A program made the translations under genes and the position numbers. Below the pieces are notes generated by a model that was not told the origin of the DNA, did no database searches, and saw nothing but the letters and a program-made list of their open reading frames with translations. This document shows, piece after piece, positions 25,233 through 34,429 of a stretch of DNA of 64,000 nt. Position 1 is the stretch's first letter. Each line of letters opens with the position of its first letter. The stretch covers positions 62,001 to 126,000 of the forward strand of contig JAVWJP010000002.1 in assembly GCA_036638975.1 (NCBI GenBank), written 5' to 3'. This DNA comes from JAVWJP01 sp036638975. GTDB lineage: Bacteria; Bacillota; Clostridia; Oscillospirales; Ruminococcaceae.

Positions 25233-26728
25233 CGCCCGCGCCGCTTTTCAGGCGGCTTATATGGCGGTGAACGGTTACTGCTGTACCCGCGCGGTGTAGC
25301 TACACTGTGTGCGGCAGCATAGCCGCGTGGCTCGGCAGTTGCCCCGTTGTTGGCTTCAAAAGCTTCATTGTCAGGGTTCGACTCCGCTTTTTTCATCAAA
25401 TTATGCTGCGCGTGCACCGCACGGCGCTTGCTTTTACGGCGGCGTTTATTAATAATACGCATAAATACGGCAAAAAAGCCTAAAAGCAAAACCAGCACTG
25501 CAAGCCCTAAAAGCATTATGGCAAGCACTTTAAGAACAGCTAAAATTTGCTCGCCAAAGCTAGCCCACGGCTTTTTAAGGTTTCCACTGTCAAGAGTGTT
25601 ATCCGCCGCTAAAACGCTGTAGTCCATAGGGTACGAGCCTAAATCACCATACATACTGTCTGAATTTACAGAGAAGCTTACACGCGGGTTAATCTCTGCA
25701 TACGAATATTTTTCGGGGATATCATAGCTTATATTTATATCATTCACATTAATGCTTTTATGAAGCAAAAGCGGATAGTCCTCTTTGCCTGTGATAGTTA
25801 TATCCTCGGACGAATCACCGTCTTTATAATTTGGAAGGTCAAAGGTTTTTATCCTGTCTTTGGTGATTGATATAGGAACAAAGCTATCAAAGCAGTAATC
25901 AAAAAGCATTGTTGCATCTTTAAATTTATCATACTTTTGCGGCGATTTCATTGTTACACATATAAGCTTAACAGCGCCGCGCTGTGCCACCGTCACCATA
26001 GTATGCTTTGCTTCTTCTGTCCAGCCCAGCTTGCCGCCCAAGGTGCCCTCATAATAATATTTAGACTCCACCAGCATCATGTGCTCTGTACCAAAGCGCC
26101 GTTCGTTTTTTTGCATTGCATTAGGCGGTATAACATAAATATCCTTCATACCAAATATACTCATATAGTTTGGTACTGTCATGGCATACTTTGTTATAAG
26201 CGCCATGTCATAAGCTGTCGTATAGTGGTTATCTTCAGGCAGCCCGCTTGCATTTACAAAATTTGTGCCTGTACAGCCAAGCTCCGCTGCTTTTTTATTC
26301 ATCATAGCGGCAAAGGCTTCTGTACTGCCGCTCACGTGCTCTGCCAAAGCGTTGGCGGCATCATTTGCCGAGGGCAGCATTGTGGCATAGGCTAAGTCTT
26401 CAACTGTTAAAACCTCACCCGGTTGAAGGGCGATGTTAGAGCTGTTTGGCTCTATTCCCCATGCGGCATTTTGGCTTACCGTCACTTTTTCTTTTAATGC
26501 GCTGTTCTGTAGTGCAAGCGCCACCGTAAGCACCTTTGTTATGCTTGCGGGGTACTCGCGGCGGTTCATGTTTTTCTCTATAAGCACCTGCCCTGTGGCG
26601 GCGTCCATAACAACATAGCTCTCAGAAACAACCTCCGGCGGAGCTTCTGACACGGCAAATGCACAAAACGGAAAAACAAAAGCCGCTAAAACAACTGTTA
26701 AAAACAGCGCTGTAGTTTTTTTAAGCAT
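25229..26728 (-). CDS. dacF: D-alanyl-D-alanine carboxypeptidase, DacF/PBP5 type
   Basis: The 499-residue protein is a low-molecular-weight penicillin-binding protein that trims the terminal D-alanine from peptidoglycan stems. A signal peptide (residues 1-25) is followed by the active serine in PASITKVLT, the SxN motif in PSANDAANAL and, as the third motif, GGKLGWTEEAKHT, where KLG stands in place of KTG. A C-terminal beta-rich domain follows. The protein then ends with a transmembrane helix (about 400-425) and a cytoplasmic tail of about 70 residues rich in arginine and lysine, instead of the usual amphipathic helix. GGAGGG precedes the ATG. It has its own transcription unit. Confidence 0.88.
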   Translation of the reverse strand: MLKKTTALFLTVVLAAFVFPFCAFAVSEAPPEVVSESYVVMDAATGQVLIEKNMNRREYPASITKVLTVALALQNSALKEKVTVSQNAAWGIEPNSSNIALQPGEVLTVEDLAYATMLPSANDAANALAEHVSGSTEAFAAMMNKKAAELGCTGTNFVNASGLPEDNHYTTAYDMALITKYAMTVPNYMSIFGMKDIYVIPPNAMQKNERRFGTEHMMLVESKYYYEGTLGGKLGWTEEAKHTMVTVAQRGAVKLICVTMKSPQKYDKFKDATMLFDYCFDSFVPISITKDRIKTFDLPNYKDGDSSEDITITGKEDYPLLLHKSINVNDINISYDIPEKYSYAEINPRVSFSVNSDSMYGDLGSYPMDYSVLAADNTLDSGNLKKPWASFGEQILAVLKVLAIMLLGLAVLVLLLGFFAVFMRIINKRRRKSKRRAVHAQHNLMKKAESNPDNEAFEANNGATAEPRGYAAAHSVATPRGYSSNRSPPYKPPEKRRGR

Positions 26729-26772
26729 TTATTTTTCCCTCCAAGCTTATACTTAATAATACTTTTTGCGCA

Positions 26773-26794
26773 ATATAAAAAAGCTTTTTTATAT
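26773..26794. repeat. 22-base perfect palindrome upstream of dacF
   Basis: The arms are ATATAAAAAAG and CTTTTTTATAT with no spacer, flanked by CGC and GCG that extend the stem with one bulged base. It lies in the leader region of the minus-strand dacF-like gene, between its AT-rich promoter area and its ribosome binding site. It may be an operator or an RNA hairpin; the sequence alone does not decide. Confidence 0.6.
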
Positions 26795-26843
26795 GCGAGC
26801 ATTATAATTATAACAATTTTTGACGAAAAATAAAATAGACTAT

Positions 26844-26872
26844 TTGTTAAATGCAAACTAAAGTGCTATAAT
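26844..26872 (+). promoter_or_regulatory. Sigma-A promoter of the cyclophilin gene
   Basis: TTGTTA (26844-26849), 17-base spacer, TATAAT (26867-26872). A GAGG site and the ATG at 26933 follow. Confidence 0.75.
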
Positions 26873-26932
26873 ATTCACTGTTATACACCCGCATGGTGTT
26901 AATTTTTATTACAACTGAAATGAGGAAAAACT

Positions 26933-27454
26933 ATGAAGAACCCAATAGTTACCATCGAAATGGAAAACGGAGCGACCATGAAGGCCGAGCTTTACCCCGA
27001 CATTGCGCCAAACACAGTTAAGAACTTTGTCACGCTTGCAAAACGCGGCTTTTATGACGGGCTAATTTTTCATCGAGTTATACCGGGCTTTATGATACAA
27101 GGCGGCGACCCGCAGGGCACAGGCATGGGCGGTCCGGGGTATTCTATTGCCGGAGAATTTAGCGGCAACGGCTTTAACAACGAGCTGCTTCACACTAAAG
27201 GCGTGCTATCTATGGCGCGTGCACAAAACCCAAACAGTGCAGGCTCGCAATTCTTTATAATGGTTGATGATGCACCATTTTTAGATGGACAATATGCCGC
27301 CTTTGGTAAGATAACCGATGGCATTGAAGAAGCAGACCGCATAGTTTCGGTAAAGCGCAACCGCGATGACAGACCACATGAGGAGCAAAAAATAAAAAAA
27401 ATGACGGTCAAGCTTGAGGGCAACGAAAACTGGGAGCCCGAAGTAATAAAATAA
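26933..27454 (+). CDS. Peptidyl-prolyl cis-trans isomerase, cyclophilin type
   Basis: A 173-residue cytoplasmic cyclophilin that speeds proline isomerisation during folding. The core motifs are FHRVIPGFMIQGGDPQGTGMGGPGY near residue 45-69 (shown as pattern), the catalytic arginine within FHRVI, FNNELLHTKGVLSMAR, and NSAGSQFFIMVDDAPFLDGQYAAFG. There is no signal peptide. It is a single-gene unit with promoter upstream and terminator downstream. The C-terminal extension after the cyclophilin fold is short. Confidence 0.96.
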   Translation: MKNPIVTIEMENGATMKAELYPDIAPNTVKNFVTLAKRGFYDGLIFHRVIPGFMIQGGDPQGTGMGGPGYSIAGEFSGNGFNNELLHTKGVLSMARAQNPNSAGSQFFIMVDDAPFLDGQYAAFGKITDGIEEADRIVSVKRNRDDRPHEEQKIKKMTVKLEGNENWEPEVIK

Positions 27455-27477
27455 CAAAGTTTTTTTGTGATTACTAT

Positions 27478-27523
27478 AAAACAACACTCCGCACCTTTGT
27501 AATGGCGTGGGGTGTTGTTTTTT
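27478..27523 (+). terminator. Intrinsic terminator after the cyclophilin gene
   Basis: AACAACAC pairs with GTGTTGTT and inner CC-C-C pairs with G-G-GG around a short loop; TTTTTTG follows on the plus strand. The T-run on the other strand is weaker. Confidence 0.85.
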
Positions 27524-27539
27524 GTTGATGCTTTTTATT

Positions 27540-29768
27540 CTACTTTAGTAACTTGCTTTTATTTTTTACGCAATAAATATAAAGACGATGCAGGGGACGA
27601 GTAGACGCTATATAAAGAAGCTTTCTGTCGTCGTCGGTTTTATAGTTTTTGTTATCTGCACCATAAATAAACACCGTGTCAAACTCCAGCCCCTTTGCCA
27701 TATAAATTGGCATAATATACACGCCCTCGGTTATTTCATCGGTAGAATTGCCCACCAGCTTTGCACCGATTGCCCCACCGACTCTTTCGTACAGCTCGTA
27801 CGCTTCTTTAAAGCTCTTGCAAAGCACAGTAGCCGAAGCAAAGCCCTCGCCCACAACATTTTTTACGTCACTGCAAAGGCACTCATCTATGTCACTTACA
27901 GTGTCATAAATGCGTATTTCCGGTTCCTTCTCGTGCCTGTCAAAGCTCTCTTGACGCGTGTCCTCGTCTGTAAAGCGTGTGCTGTAGGCACTTATCTCTG
28001 AGGAGCACCTAAAGCTTTTATTCATCGTAACAAGAGTGCTTTTTGGCTTTGCCAAAACCGTCTTTATGTCATCATAAAAGCTCATATCTATATCTTTTAT
28101 TATAGTTTGATTGATGTCACTTAGCAGTGTGTAACGGGCGCTCGGCAAAATCTCAGCTAAAATTTTGTACTGCATATGCGCATAATCTTGTGCCTCATCT
28201 ACGACCACTTGCTTTATTAAACCGCCGTTTTCTGCACCCATAAGCTTTATTCTTAAATACAAAAGTGCCATACCGTTTACAAAGCTTACCTTTGCCCGCG
28301 TAAGCCCGCCGCATAATTCATTAAGTATTTCGTCTGCATCAGGTGGCAATGTAAGCCCCTCTGCAAGTGTATGAAAGAGCGCCTTGTCTTTAAGCAATGA
28401 AGCATAAATTTCGTATGGATTAATCCTTGTAAAAGCCTGTATTTTGTGAGCCAAAGCGGTTGTTTCTTTTATTGATATCAGCCTTGCACGCTGTTTTACC
28501 TCAAACTGGTGCTCAGGGTGGTCGCGTACAAAGTCTTCCAGCTCGTCCAGACGCTCTTTTTTAGCGGTGTGCACTTTCTCTAAAAGTTTTTCTTCAAGCA
28601 CACGCAAACGCTTTGCAAGCGGCTGATTGGGACGTGCCTGAAAGAGCTCGCTGCGCAATGCCTGCCTGCCTGCTATGTTTTTTCCGCCATAAATAAGCTC
28701 GGGAACCTCTATTACACGCCGCTCGTAATACACTGCCAGCCTGTCCAAAATCTCACAGAACATCGGTGAAAGTGCAAACTCCATGGTACTTTTTAAAAGC
28801 TCTCGCTTTTTTTCGCGCCTTTCGGTAATAAGCTCCTCAAGCATACAGTTGCGGCTGCCTATTTCAAGAGTATCACCAAAATAATCTGTAAAAATATCTT
28901 CAAAGGTTTTTGTAACCGCGTTTTCTTCGCCAAGCTCCGGCAATACGCCGGAAATATATTTGCCAAAAAGCGAGTTGGGCGAGAGTATAAGAATGTTGTT
29001 TGATGAAAGCCCGCCGGAAATCCCCTGATACATCAAAAAGGCGACACGGTGCAGCGCAACAGAGGTTTTACCACTGCCTGCAACGCCCTGCACCATAAGC
29101 AAATCACTTTCTACATCACGAATAATAACGTTTTGTTCGCGCTGAATTGTTTCTACAATAGTTTTCATTTTTGGTGAAGTGTTTTTAGAAAGTGCACTGC
29201 GCAAAACCTCGTCCATAACATTTAAACTGCAATCAAAGAAATAAATCAGCTCTCCGTTTCTGATATCATACTGCCGTTTAAGACTCATTTCGCCGTTTAT
29301 TAAACCGGACGGCGACATATAGCTTACTCGCCCGGGCTCGCCGCTGTAAAAAAGACCCGAAACAGGTGCTCGCCAGTCGTAAACATATGCGTCAAGCCCC
29401 TCGTCGTCTGTAAGGCTGCCCACACCTATATAAATAGGCTCGCGCTCATAGCCGTCCTCGGTAAAATCTATACGCGCAAAATACGGGTGCTTCATCATGC
29501 TTTCGTAAAGATGCAGCCGTGCAGTAAGCATACGAAAGCTTATTGTGCGTGTTTCTATATCTCCCAGCGCTTGGTTTGCCTCCACCAGACGGGCAAAATC
29601 GTTGGAAAAATGTACAGTATTTTCATACATTTGTTTGCTAAGTGCCATAAGCGCCTTTTTTTCGTTTACAGCAAACTCTTGTTGAGTTCCAAAGTGCTCT
29701 GCTGCAACGCCCACAACCTTTGCAAGGTATTTTTTCTCGGTTTCAAATTCTTCTTCGTAAGTAGGCAA
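27540..29768 (-). CDS. helD: RNA polymerase recycling motor ATPase, HelD-like helicase
   Basis: The 742-residue protein is a UvrD/Rep-superfamily ATPase of the HelD type. HelD enters stalled RNA polymerase and strips it from nucleic acid. Walker A is in VQGVAGSGKTSVALHR near residue 230, Walker B in VVDEAQDYAHMQY near 540, and motif V-like MAKGLEFDTVFIYG near 700. The N-terminal 200 residues are largely helical, as in HelD, with a coiled-coil insertion in the middle (residues about 380-420). Start is TTG at 29768 with GGGGAG upstream. Length fits the family. Confidence 0.9.
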   Translation of the reverse strand: MPTYEEEFETEKKYLAKVVGVAAEHFGTQQEFAVNEKKALMALSKQMYENTVHFSNDFARLVEANQALGDIETRTISFRMLTARLHLYESMMKHPYFARIDFTEDGYEREPIYIGVGSLTDDEGLDAYVYDWRAPVSGLFYSGEPGRVSYMSPSGLINGEMSLKRQYDIRNGELIYFFDCSLNVMDEVLRSALSKNTSPKMKTIVETIQREQNVIIRDVESDLLMVQGVAGSGKTSVALHRVAFLMYQGISGGLSSNNILILSPNSLFGKYISGVLPELGEENAVTKTFEDIFTDYFGDTLEIGSRNCMLEELITERREKKRELLKSTMEFALSPMFCEILDRLAVYYERRVIEVPELIYGGKNIAGRQALRSELFQARPNQPLAKRLRVLEEKLLEKVHTAKKERLDELEDFVRDHPEHQFEVKQRARLISIKETTALAHKIQAFTRINPYEIYASLLKDKALFHTLAEGLTLPPDADEILNELCGGLTRAKVSFVNGMALLYLRIKLMGAENGGLIKQVVVDEAQDYAHMQYKILAEILPSARYTLLSDINQTIIKDIDMSFYDDIKTVLAKPKSTLVTMNKSFRCSSEISAYSTRFTDEDTRQESFDRHEKEPEIRIYDTVSDIDECLCSDVKNVVGEGFASATVLCKSFKEAYELYERVGGAIGAKLVGNSTDEITEGVYIMPIYMAKGLEFDTVFIYGADNKNYKTDDDRKLLYIASTRPLHRLYIYCVKNKSKLLK

Positions 29769-29819
29769 ACGGCTTCTCTCCCCTTTTATGGCAATTATGT
29801 GCCAAAAAATAATGCTATA

Positions 29820-29843
29820 ACAACTGTTGTATCAGCTATTATA
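29820..29843 (-). promoter_or_regulatory. Extended -10 promoter of helD with an overlapping palindrome
   Basis: On the minus strand TGC directly precedes TATAAT (29843-29838), an extended -10 element, while the -35 region is poor. The odd-length palindrome ACAACTGTTGT at 29820-29830 covers the expected start of transcription. Confidence 0.6.
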
Positions 29844-29901
29844 GCACATTTTTTATTAAAAATCCATCTGTATTTTTGTTGTGGGTGAACAATAAAAGTC
29901 G

Positions 29902-30789
29902 TTAAGGCTTTGTGTAGTAGCGCAGCTCTAAAGCACTCGATTGCGGAGGAATACTCATTGTTGCAATGCCGTTGTAAAAAACGTTTAGTTTATCGCCTTT
30001 TTTAAGCTTTGCAAAGTCTAAATAAATTTGTGTGTCCTCAAAAATATGAAAAACCGTTTCCATACCCTTGCCTATGGGTTTTAACAAAAGCGATGTTGAG
30101 CCGTCCCTATCGTTTTTCATAATCTCTACAAGCTCGCCGTTAAACACTGTGCCTTCTGCGGGAAAAGAGCGGTTTATAGCTATTGCCTTTTTATATTCTT
30201 TTGCGGGTATTGGTTTAATAACAGGCGAAACACCATAATAAACCTCTAAATAATCTCCGACGGCAAGTGTTTTTTTGTCGAAGCTCAACCTTGTTGCGGT
30301 GTCTATTTCAATATGATTTATAACAGGCATAAACGCTGTGCCGTCCGCACGCTTTAATGTAAGCAGCAGTGTGCCGCTGTCATCGCCGTTTTTAATTTCG
30401 GTTACCGTTCCGCGGTACATTGCGGCATCTGCCACAGTAAGCTTCTCCGGGCGCTTTACTTCTGTGTCGTTTTCTTGCGGTGTCACAATTATAACATCAT
30501 CGCTGCTGCTTACTACGGGCAAAGCAGGTTTTTCTTCAGGCGTCACAATTATCACCTCATCGCTAACATTAACAGACGGCGGCACATACTTATTTACAGG
30601 CATCACCACTATGACATCGTTGCCCATTTCATCTGCTTGTGCATCTGCGGCTGCGCTTAGCTGCTTGTCGGCGTTTGGGTTTTGCACAACTTCGGCAGGT
30701 TTTGCCGCAAACGCGCACAATGGCAGCGATGCTGCAAGGCACAAGGTAAGCGCAAGTACTTTTTTAAATTTATTTTGTTGCTTTTTCAT
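29902..30789 (-). CDS. Secreted protein of unknown function with three VIIVTP repeats
   Basis: I do not recognise this 295-residue protein. It has a signal peptide (residues 1-29, ending AFA). Residues 58-104 contain three copies of a D-[DE]-V-I-[IV]-V-x-P motif at exact 20-residue spacing, joined by proline-rich linkers. The rest has two similar beta-rich segments, YRGTVTEIKNGDDSGTLLL (from about 124) and FNGELVEIMKNDRDGSTSLLL (shown as pattern, from about 215), each followed by a part ending in a K-GD-L-V-Y-G stretch, like an OB-type duplicated fold. It is probably an extracellular binding protein. It stands alone between helD and the lysC operon. Confidence 0.8.
   Translation of the reverse strand: MKKQQNKFKKVLALTLCLAASLPLCAFAAKPAEVVQNPNADKQLSAAADAQADEMGNDVIVVMPVNKYVPPSVNVSDEVIIVTPEEKPALPVVSSSDDVIIVTPQENDTEVKRPEKLTVADAAMYRGTVTEIKNGDDSGTLLLTLKRADGTAFMPVINHIEIDTATRLSFDKKTLAVGDYLEVYYGVSPVIKPIPAKEYKKAIAINRSFPAEGTVFNGELVEIMKNDRDGSTSLLLKPIGKGMETVFHIFEDTQIYLDFAKLKKGDKLNVFYNGIATMSIPPQSSALELRYYTKP
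30481..30630 (-). repeat. Three tandem copies of a 60-nt unit inside the secreted-protein gene
   Basis: Copies begin at about 30481, 30541 and 30601 on the plus strand. Each starts with a close match to the pattern TGTCACAATTATAACATCAT and they are exactly 60 bases apart, so the frame is kept. The third copy has diverged most. They encode the DVIIVTP-type motifs. Confidence 0.8.
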
Positions 30790-30878
30790 GTATATCCTCT
30801 TTTCAATTTTATTTTATCCTCTATTTATACAGTGCGACAAAGCATTGAATTTATTGCATAAGTTTTAATTTTACCGCA

Positions 30879-30907
30879 AAAAACGCCGATGCACTGCACC
30901 GACGTTT
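30879..30907 (-). terminator. Intrinsic terminator after lysC
   Basis: On the minus strand AACGTCGGTGCA pairs with TGCATCGGCGTT with one mismatch, followed by TTTTTTGC. It closes the homoserine/threonine operon. Confidence 0.85.
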
Positions 30908-30926
30908 TATTTATTGACTAAATCGC

Positions 30927-32138
30927 TTAATCCTCATCTATAAATGCGTCATGTATAGCGTTCAAAGCTTTTTCCGAATCTTTAAGCTCTATAAGCACAG
31001 AGATTTTTATTTCGCTTGTAGAAATCATCTGAATATTAACCCCTGCCTCTGAAAGAGCTTCAAACATCTTAGAAGCAACGCCGGGGTTAGACTGCATACC
31101 CGCACCGACTACCGAAACCTTCGATATATTATCATCACAAACAACATCGTGCGCCTTTAAATTATCTTTAATATCGGTTAAAATTTCTATAGCTAAGTCT
31201 TTATGCGAACGCGAGGTTGTAAAGCTTATATCCTTTGTACCGTCACGTCCTATTGACTGCAAAATGATATCAACATTAACCTTTTTTGCCGCCAGCTGCG
31301 AGAACACCTTAAAAGCAACACCCGGTGTATCGGGCACCCCGACTATAGAAACCCTCGCAACGTCATTATCTCGTGCCACACCCTTTATTAACATCTTTTC
31401 CACTTTAATAACCTCCTTAATCTGTGTGCCTGGCTTTCTCTCTAAGCTCGAAAGCACCTCCATCGGCACAGAATATTTTTTACCCATCTCAACGGAGCGG
31501 TTGTGCAGCACATTTGCACCCAGCGAAGCAAGCTCCAGCATTTCGTCATATGTAATTTCGTCAAGCTTTTTTGCACCCTTTACCACACGCGGGTCTGCCG
31601 TATAAACTCCGTCTACATCTGTATATATTTGGCAATTGTCTGCATGAAGAACAGCCGCCAACGCCACCGCGCTGGTGTCACTTCCTCCGCGCCCCAGCGT
31701 TGTTATATCATCATAACGGTTAATGCCCTGAAAGCCCGCCACTATGATAATATTACGCTTGCTTATCTCGTTTTCAAGTCGTTCTTTATCTATGCGGCGT
31801 ATCCTTGCGCGTCCATGGCTGGAATCGGTAAGGAAGCCCGCCTGCCAGCCTGTTAAAGATTTTACCGGAAAGCCCATCTTATCTATTGCCATAGCAAGCA
31901 GCGACATTGACATTTGTTCACCCGCCGAAAGCAAAACGTCCATTTCACGCAAAGAAGCCTTTGGGTTAATCTCTGCCGCTTTTGCAATAAGCTCGTCTGT
32001 CGTTTTACCCTGAGCCGAAACCACGGCGATTACATCGTTGCCCTCCGCATAGGTTTCTGTAATAATTTTTGCAACATTGGCTATGCGCTCGGGGTTTGCC
32101 ACCGACGTTCCACCAAACTTCTGAACTATCAGACCCAT
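30927..32138 (-). CDS. lysC: Aspartate kinase LysC
   Basis: The 403-residue enzyme phosphorylates aspartate, the first step to lysine, threonine and methionine. The N-terminus VQKFGGTSVAN is diagnostic; later come GRGGSDTSAVALA near residue 150 and DVDGVYTADPRVV near 175. Two ACT domains follow (from about 270 and 345), the usual site of feedback control by amino acids. Linkage to hom and thrB suggests a role in threonine and methionine supply. The ATG has GGAGGTAT upstream. It is the last gene of the operon. Confidence 0.97.
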   Translation of the reverse strand: MGLIVQKFGGTSVANPERIANVAKIITETYAEGNDVIAVVSAQGKTTDELIAKAAEINPKASLREMDVLLSAGEQMSMSLLAMAIDKMGFPVKSLTGWQAGFLTDSSHGRARIRRIDKERLENEISKRNIIIVAGFQGINRYDDITTLGRGGSDTSAVALAAVLHADNCQIYTDVDGVYTADPRVVKGAKKLDEITYDEMLELASLGANVLHNRSVEMGKKYSVPMEVLSSLERKPGTQIKEVIKVEKMLIKGVARDNDVARVSIVGVPDTPGVAFKVFSQLAAKKVNVDIILQSIGRDGTKDISFTTSRSHKDLAIEILTDIKDNLKAHDVVCDDNISKVSVVGAGMQSNPGVASKMFEALSEAGVNIQMISTSEIKISVLIELKDSEKALNAIHDAFIDED

Positions 32139-32209
32139 TATAATACCTCCTATTAAAAGTATCTATACAGTATATTATATTACATTGACGCATTTTTTGC
32201 GAATTTTTT

Positions 32210-33100
32210 TTACAGCATAACACGCGCGCCTGTATTATCTATCGAAAGAACATTTACACGCCAGCCGTCAAGCCCGTTTTCTTTAAGATAATCGCGCACA
32301 GTTTGCTCAAATTCAAAGTTGCCGGAGCTTATTATAGACATTATTGTGCTGCCTGAGCCGCTTATATATGAGGCATATGCACCATGCTTATACGAGAAAT
32401 CGAGCAGCTCATGTGCACCGTTTATAAGCGGCAGACGGTAAGGCTGGTGCAGACGGTCGTCCGCTGCAATGCGCAGGTTTTGATAATTGCGCGAATACAA
32501 TGAAACAGACATTAAAGCTGCACGCGAAAGGTTAAAAACTCCGTCCTTATGCGATATTTCTTTTGGCAGGGCTTCGCGCGCAAATTTTGTTTTTATTTCA
32601 AAATCGGGGACTATAGCAACAAAACGAAGGTCCTCGGCTATCTCCTGCTTAACATAATAAACCTTGCCGTTCTCTAAAACAGCGGTGCACAGACCGCCCA
32701 AAAGTGCAGGTGTAGAGTTGTCCGGGTGTCCCTCCATGGTGGCGGCTATATTTACAAGGTCACTGGTGCGCATGGGCTGTCCCAAAAGCGAATTTGCCCC
32801 CAAAAGCCCACCCACAATACACGCAGACGAGCTGCCAAGCCCGCGTGCCATTGGTATATTATTGGTCTGTGCTATGCTAAGCCCCTTAAACGGGCGGTCA
32901 CACAAATCGTAAATATATTTTGCACAGGTATAGACTAAATTTGTTTCGTCTGTAGGTATTTTAACAGCGTCGCAAGAGCTTATTTGCAAGCCCTCGCTTT
33001 CCTCTATAGAAACATAATTATACATAGAAACGGCAAGCCCCAAGCTGTCAAAGCCCGCACCTATGTTTGCGCTTGTCGCCGGAATTTGCACTTTCGGCAC
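32210..33100 (-). CDS. thrB: Homoserine kinase ThrB
   Basis: ThrB, a GHMP kinase, makes O-phosphohomoserine. The protein begins PKVQIPATSANIGAGFDSLG and has the phosphate-binding loop PMARGLGSSSACIVGG near residue 85 and GHPDNSTPALLGG near 125. Of two in-frame GTG codons I use the second (33100), since GGAG is eight bases before it and this leaves the normal N-terminus; the first, at 33109, would add three residues. About 296 residues. No thrC is seen in the window. Confidence 0.95.
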   Translation of the reverse strand: MPKVQIPATSANIGAGFDSLGLAVSMYNYVSIEESEGLQISSCDAVKIPTDETNLVYTCAKYIYDLCDRPFKGLSIAQTNNIPMARGLGSSSACIVGGLLGANSLLGQPMRTSDLVNIAATMEGHPDNSTPALLGGLCTAVLENGKVYYVKQEIAEDLRFVAIVPDFEIKTKFAREALPKEISHKDGVFNLSRAALMSVSLYSRNYQNLRIAADDRLHQPYRLPLINGAHELLDFSYKHGAYASYISGSGSTIMSIISSGNFEFEQTVRDYLKENGLDGWRVNVLSIDNTGARVML

Positions 33101-33165
33101 TATTTTCACTCCAATTTAACTTAAAAATTTTGTTTTACTAAATAAACTATAATTACATGGCAAAA

Positions 33166-34410
33166 TTAAATCTCAAGCACTCGTATTCTGCCAAGCACCG
33201 TAAGCCCCTCGTCAGAGAGCTCTAAAAGCATTTTTTTTGCTTCTTTTTCGGTACGAGCCTTAAATATAAACGCAAATTCGTCCTCAACACCACTGCGATA
33301 TATGGGCTTTACACGCCCTATTACATCGTTTATAACCTTTAAAGCTTTGTCAAAATTATCGTAGCCGACACGCACATAAAGCTTTACAGGTAGGTTTTCG
33401 CAGTCTGCAACATAATCTTTTTTTGCGTTATCCTCCCAGTGCAGCAGCGCAGTATTATGCTCGGCATTTGCGGCATCAATAATATCGGCAACAACAGCCG
33501 ATGCAGTAGGCAGCTTGCCTGCTCCTCTGCCGTAAAAAACCACCTCGCCTGTTGCATCACCCCGCACAAGCACTGCGTTAAACACATTTTCAACACCTGC
33601 CAGCTGGCTTTCTGCCTCAACAAAAGCCGGAGAAACCATCACCGATATTTTGCCCTCTGGCAAACGGCTTGCTATGGCAATAAGCTTTATCACGCCGCCC
33701 CAAACCTTTGCATATTCAACATCTTCGTGCGTTATATTGGTAATTCCCTCTGTGTGAACTTCATTAGGATAGATGTGCTTGCCAAATGCAAGCGATGCCA
33801 ATATACATATTTTACGGCAGGCATCAAGCCCTCCGACATCTGCACTGGGGTTTTTTTCTGCATAGCCCAAATTTTGGGCAAGCTCCAACGCAGCAGAAAA
33901 GCCCATTTTCTCATGTATCATTTTTGTCAATATAAAATTGGTCGTGCCGTTTAGTATGCCCGCAATAAGCTCTATCTCATTTGCGACAAGGCAGGCATGA
34001 AGCGGACGGATTATTGGTATTCCGCCGCCGACACTGGCTTCAAAAAAGAAATTAACATCGTTTTTTTGTGCCACTCTAAGCAGCTCTGCGCCTTTTTCGG
34101 CAACCAGCTCTTTGTTTGAGGTAACAACGCTTTTACCCGCCTCCAGGCAACGCCTGACATAGGTAAAAGCCGGCTCCAGCCCACCCATAAGCTCTACCAC
34201 TATGCTTATTTCGTCATCGTTTATAATAGTTTCAAAGTCTTTTATAAATTTATAAGAATACGGAAGTCCGGGGAAATCGCGCAAATCGAGTATATATTTT
34301 ATATCCATTTCTTTACCCGTTTTACGCTCCATACCTACAAGGTTTTTATAAAAAACCTCCAATACTCCGGAACCTACTATTCCATGACCCATAACAGCTA
34401 TCTGCAGCAT
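33166..34410 (-). CDS. hom: Homoserine dehydrogenase
   Basis: The 414-residue enzyme reduces aspartate semialdehyde to homoserine. It starts with the nucleotide-binding stretch VMGHGIVGSGVLEV, then shows VVELMGGLEPAF, VTSNKELVAEKG near 100, the substrate-binding GGGIPIIRPLH near 128, GILNGTTNFILTKM near 148 and GYAEKNPSADVGGLDACRK near 187 (pattern). A C-terminal ACT-like domain after residue 340 may sense threonine. The ATG at 34410 is preceded by a G-rich site. It follows the ACT-domain gene by 19 bases. Confidence 0.97.
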   Translation of the reverse strand: MLQIAVMGHGIVGSGVLEVFYKNLVGMERKTGKEMDIKYILDLRDFPGLPYSYKFIKDFETIINDDEISIVVELMGGLEPAFTYVRRCLEAGKSVVTSNKELVAEKGAELLRVAQKNDVNFFFEASVGGGIPIIRPLHACLVANEIELIAGILNGTTNFILTKMIHEKMGFSAALELAQNLGYAEKNPSADVGGLDACRKICILASLAFGKHIYPNEVHTEGITNITHEDVEYAKVWGGVIKLIAIASRLPEGKISVMVSPAFVEAESQLAGVENVFNAVLVRGDATGEVVFYGRGAGKLPTASAVVADIIDAANAEHNTALLHWEDNAKKDYVADCENLPVKLYVRVGYDNFDKALKVINDVIGRVKPIYRSGVEDEFAFIFKARTEKEAKKMLLELSDEGLTVLGRIRVLEI

Positions 34411-34429
34411 TAAAAATGCCCCCCTTATT

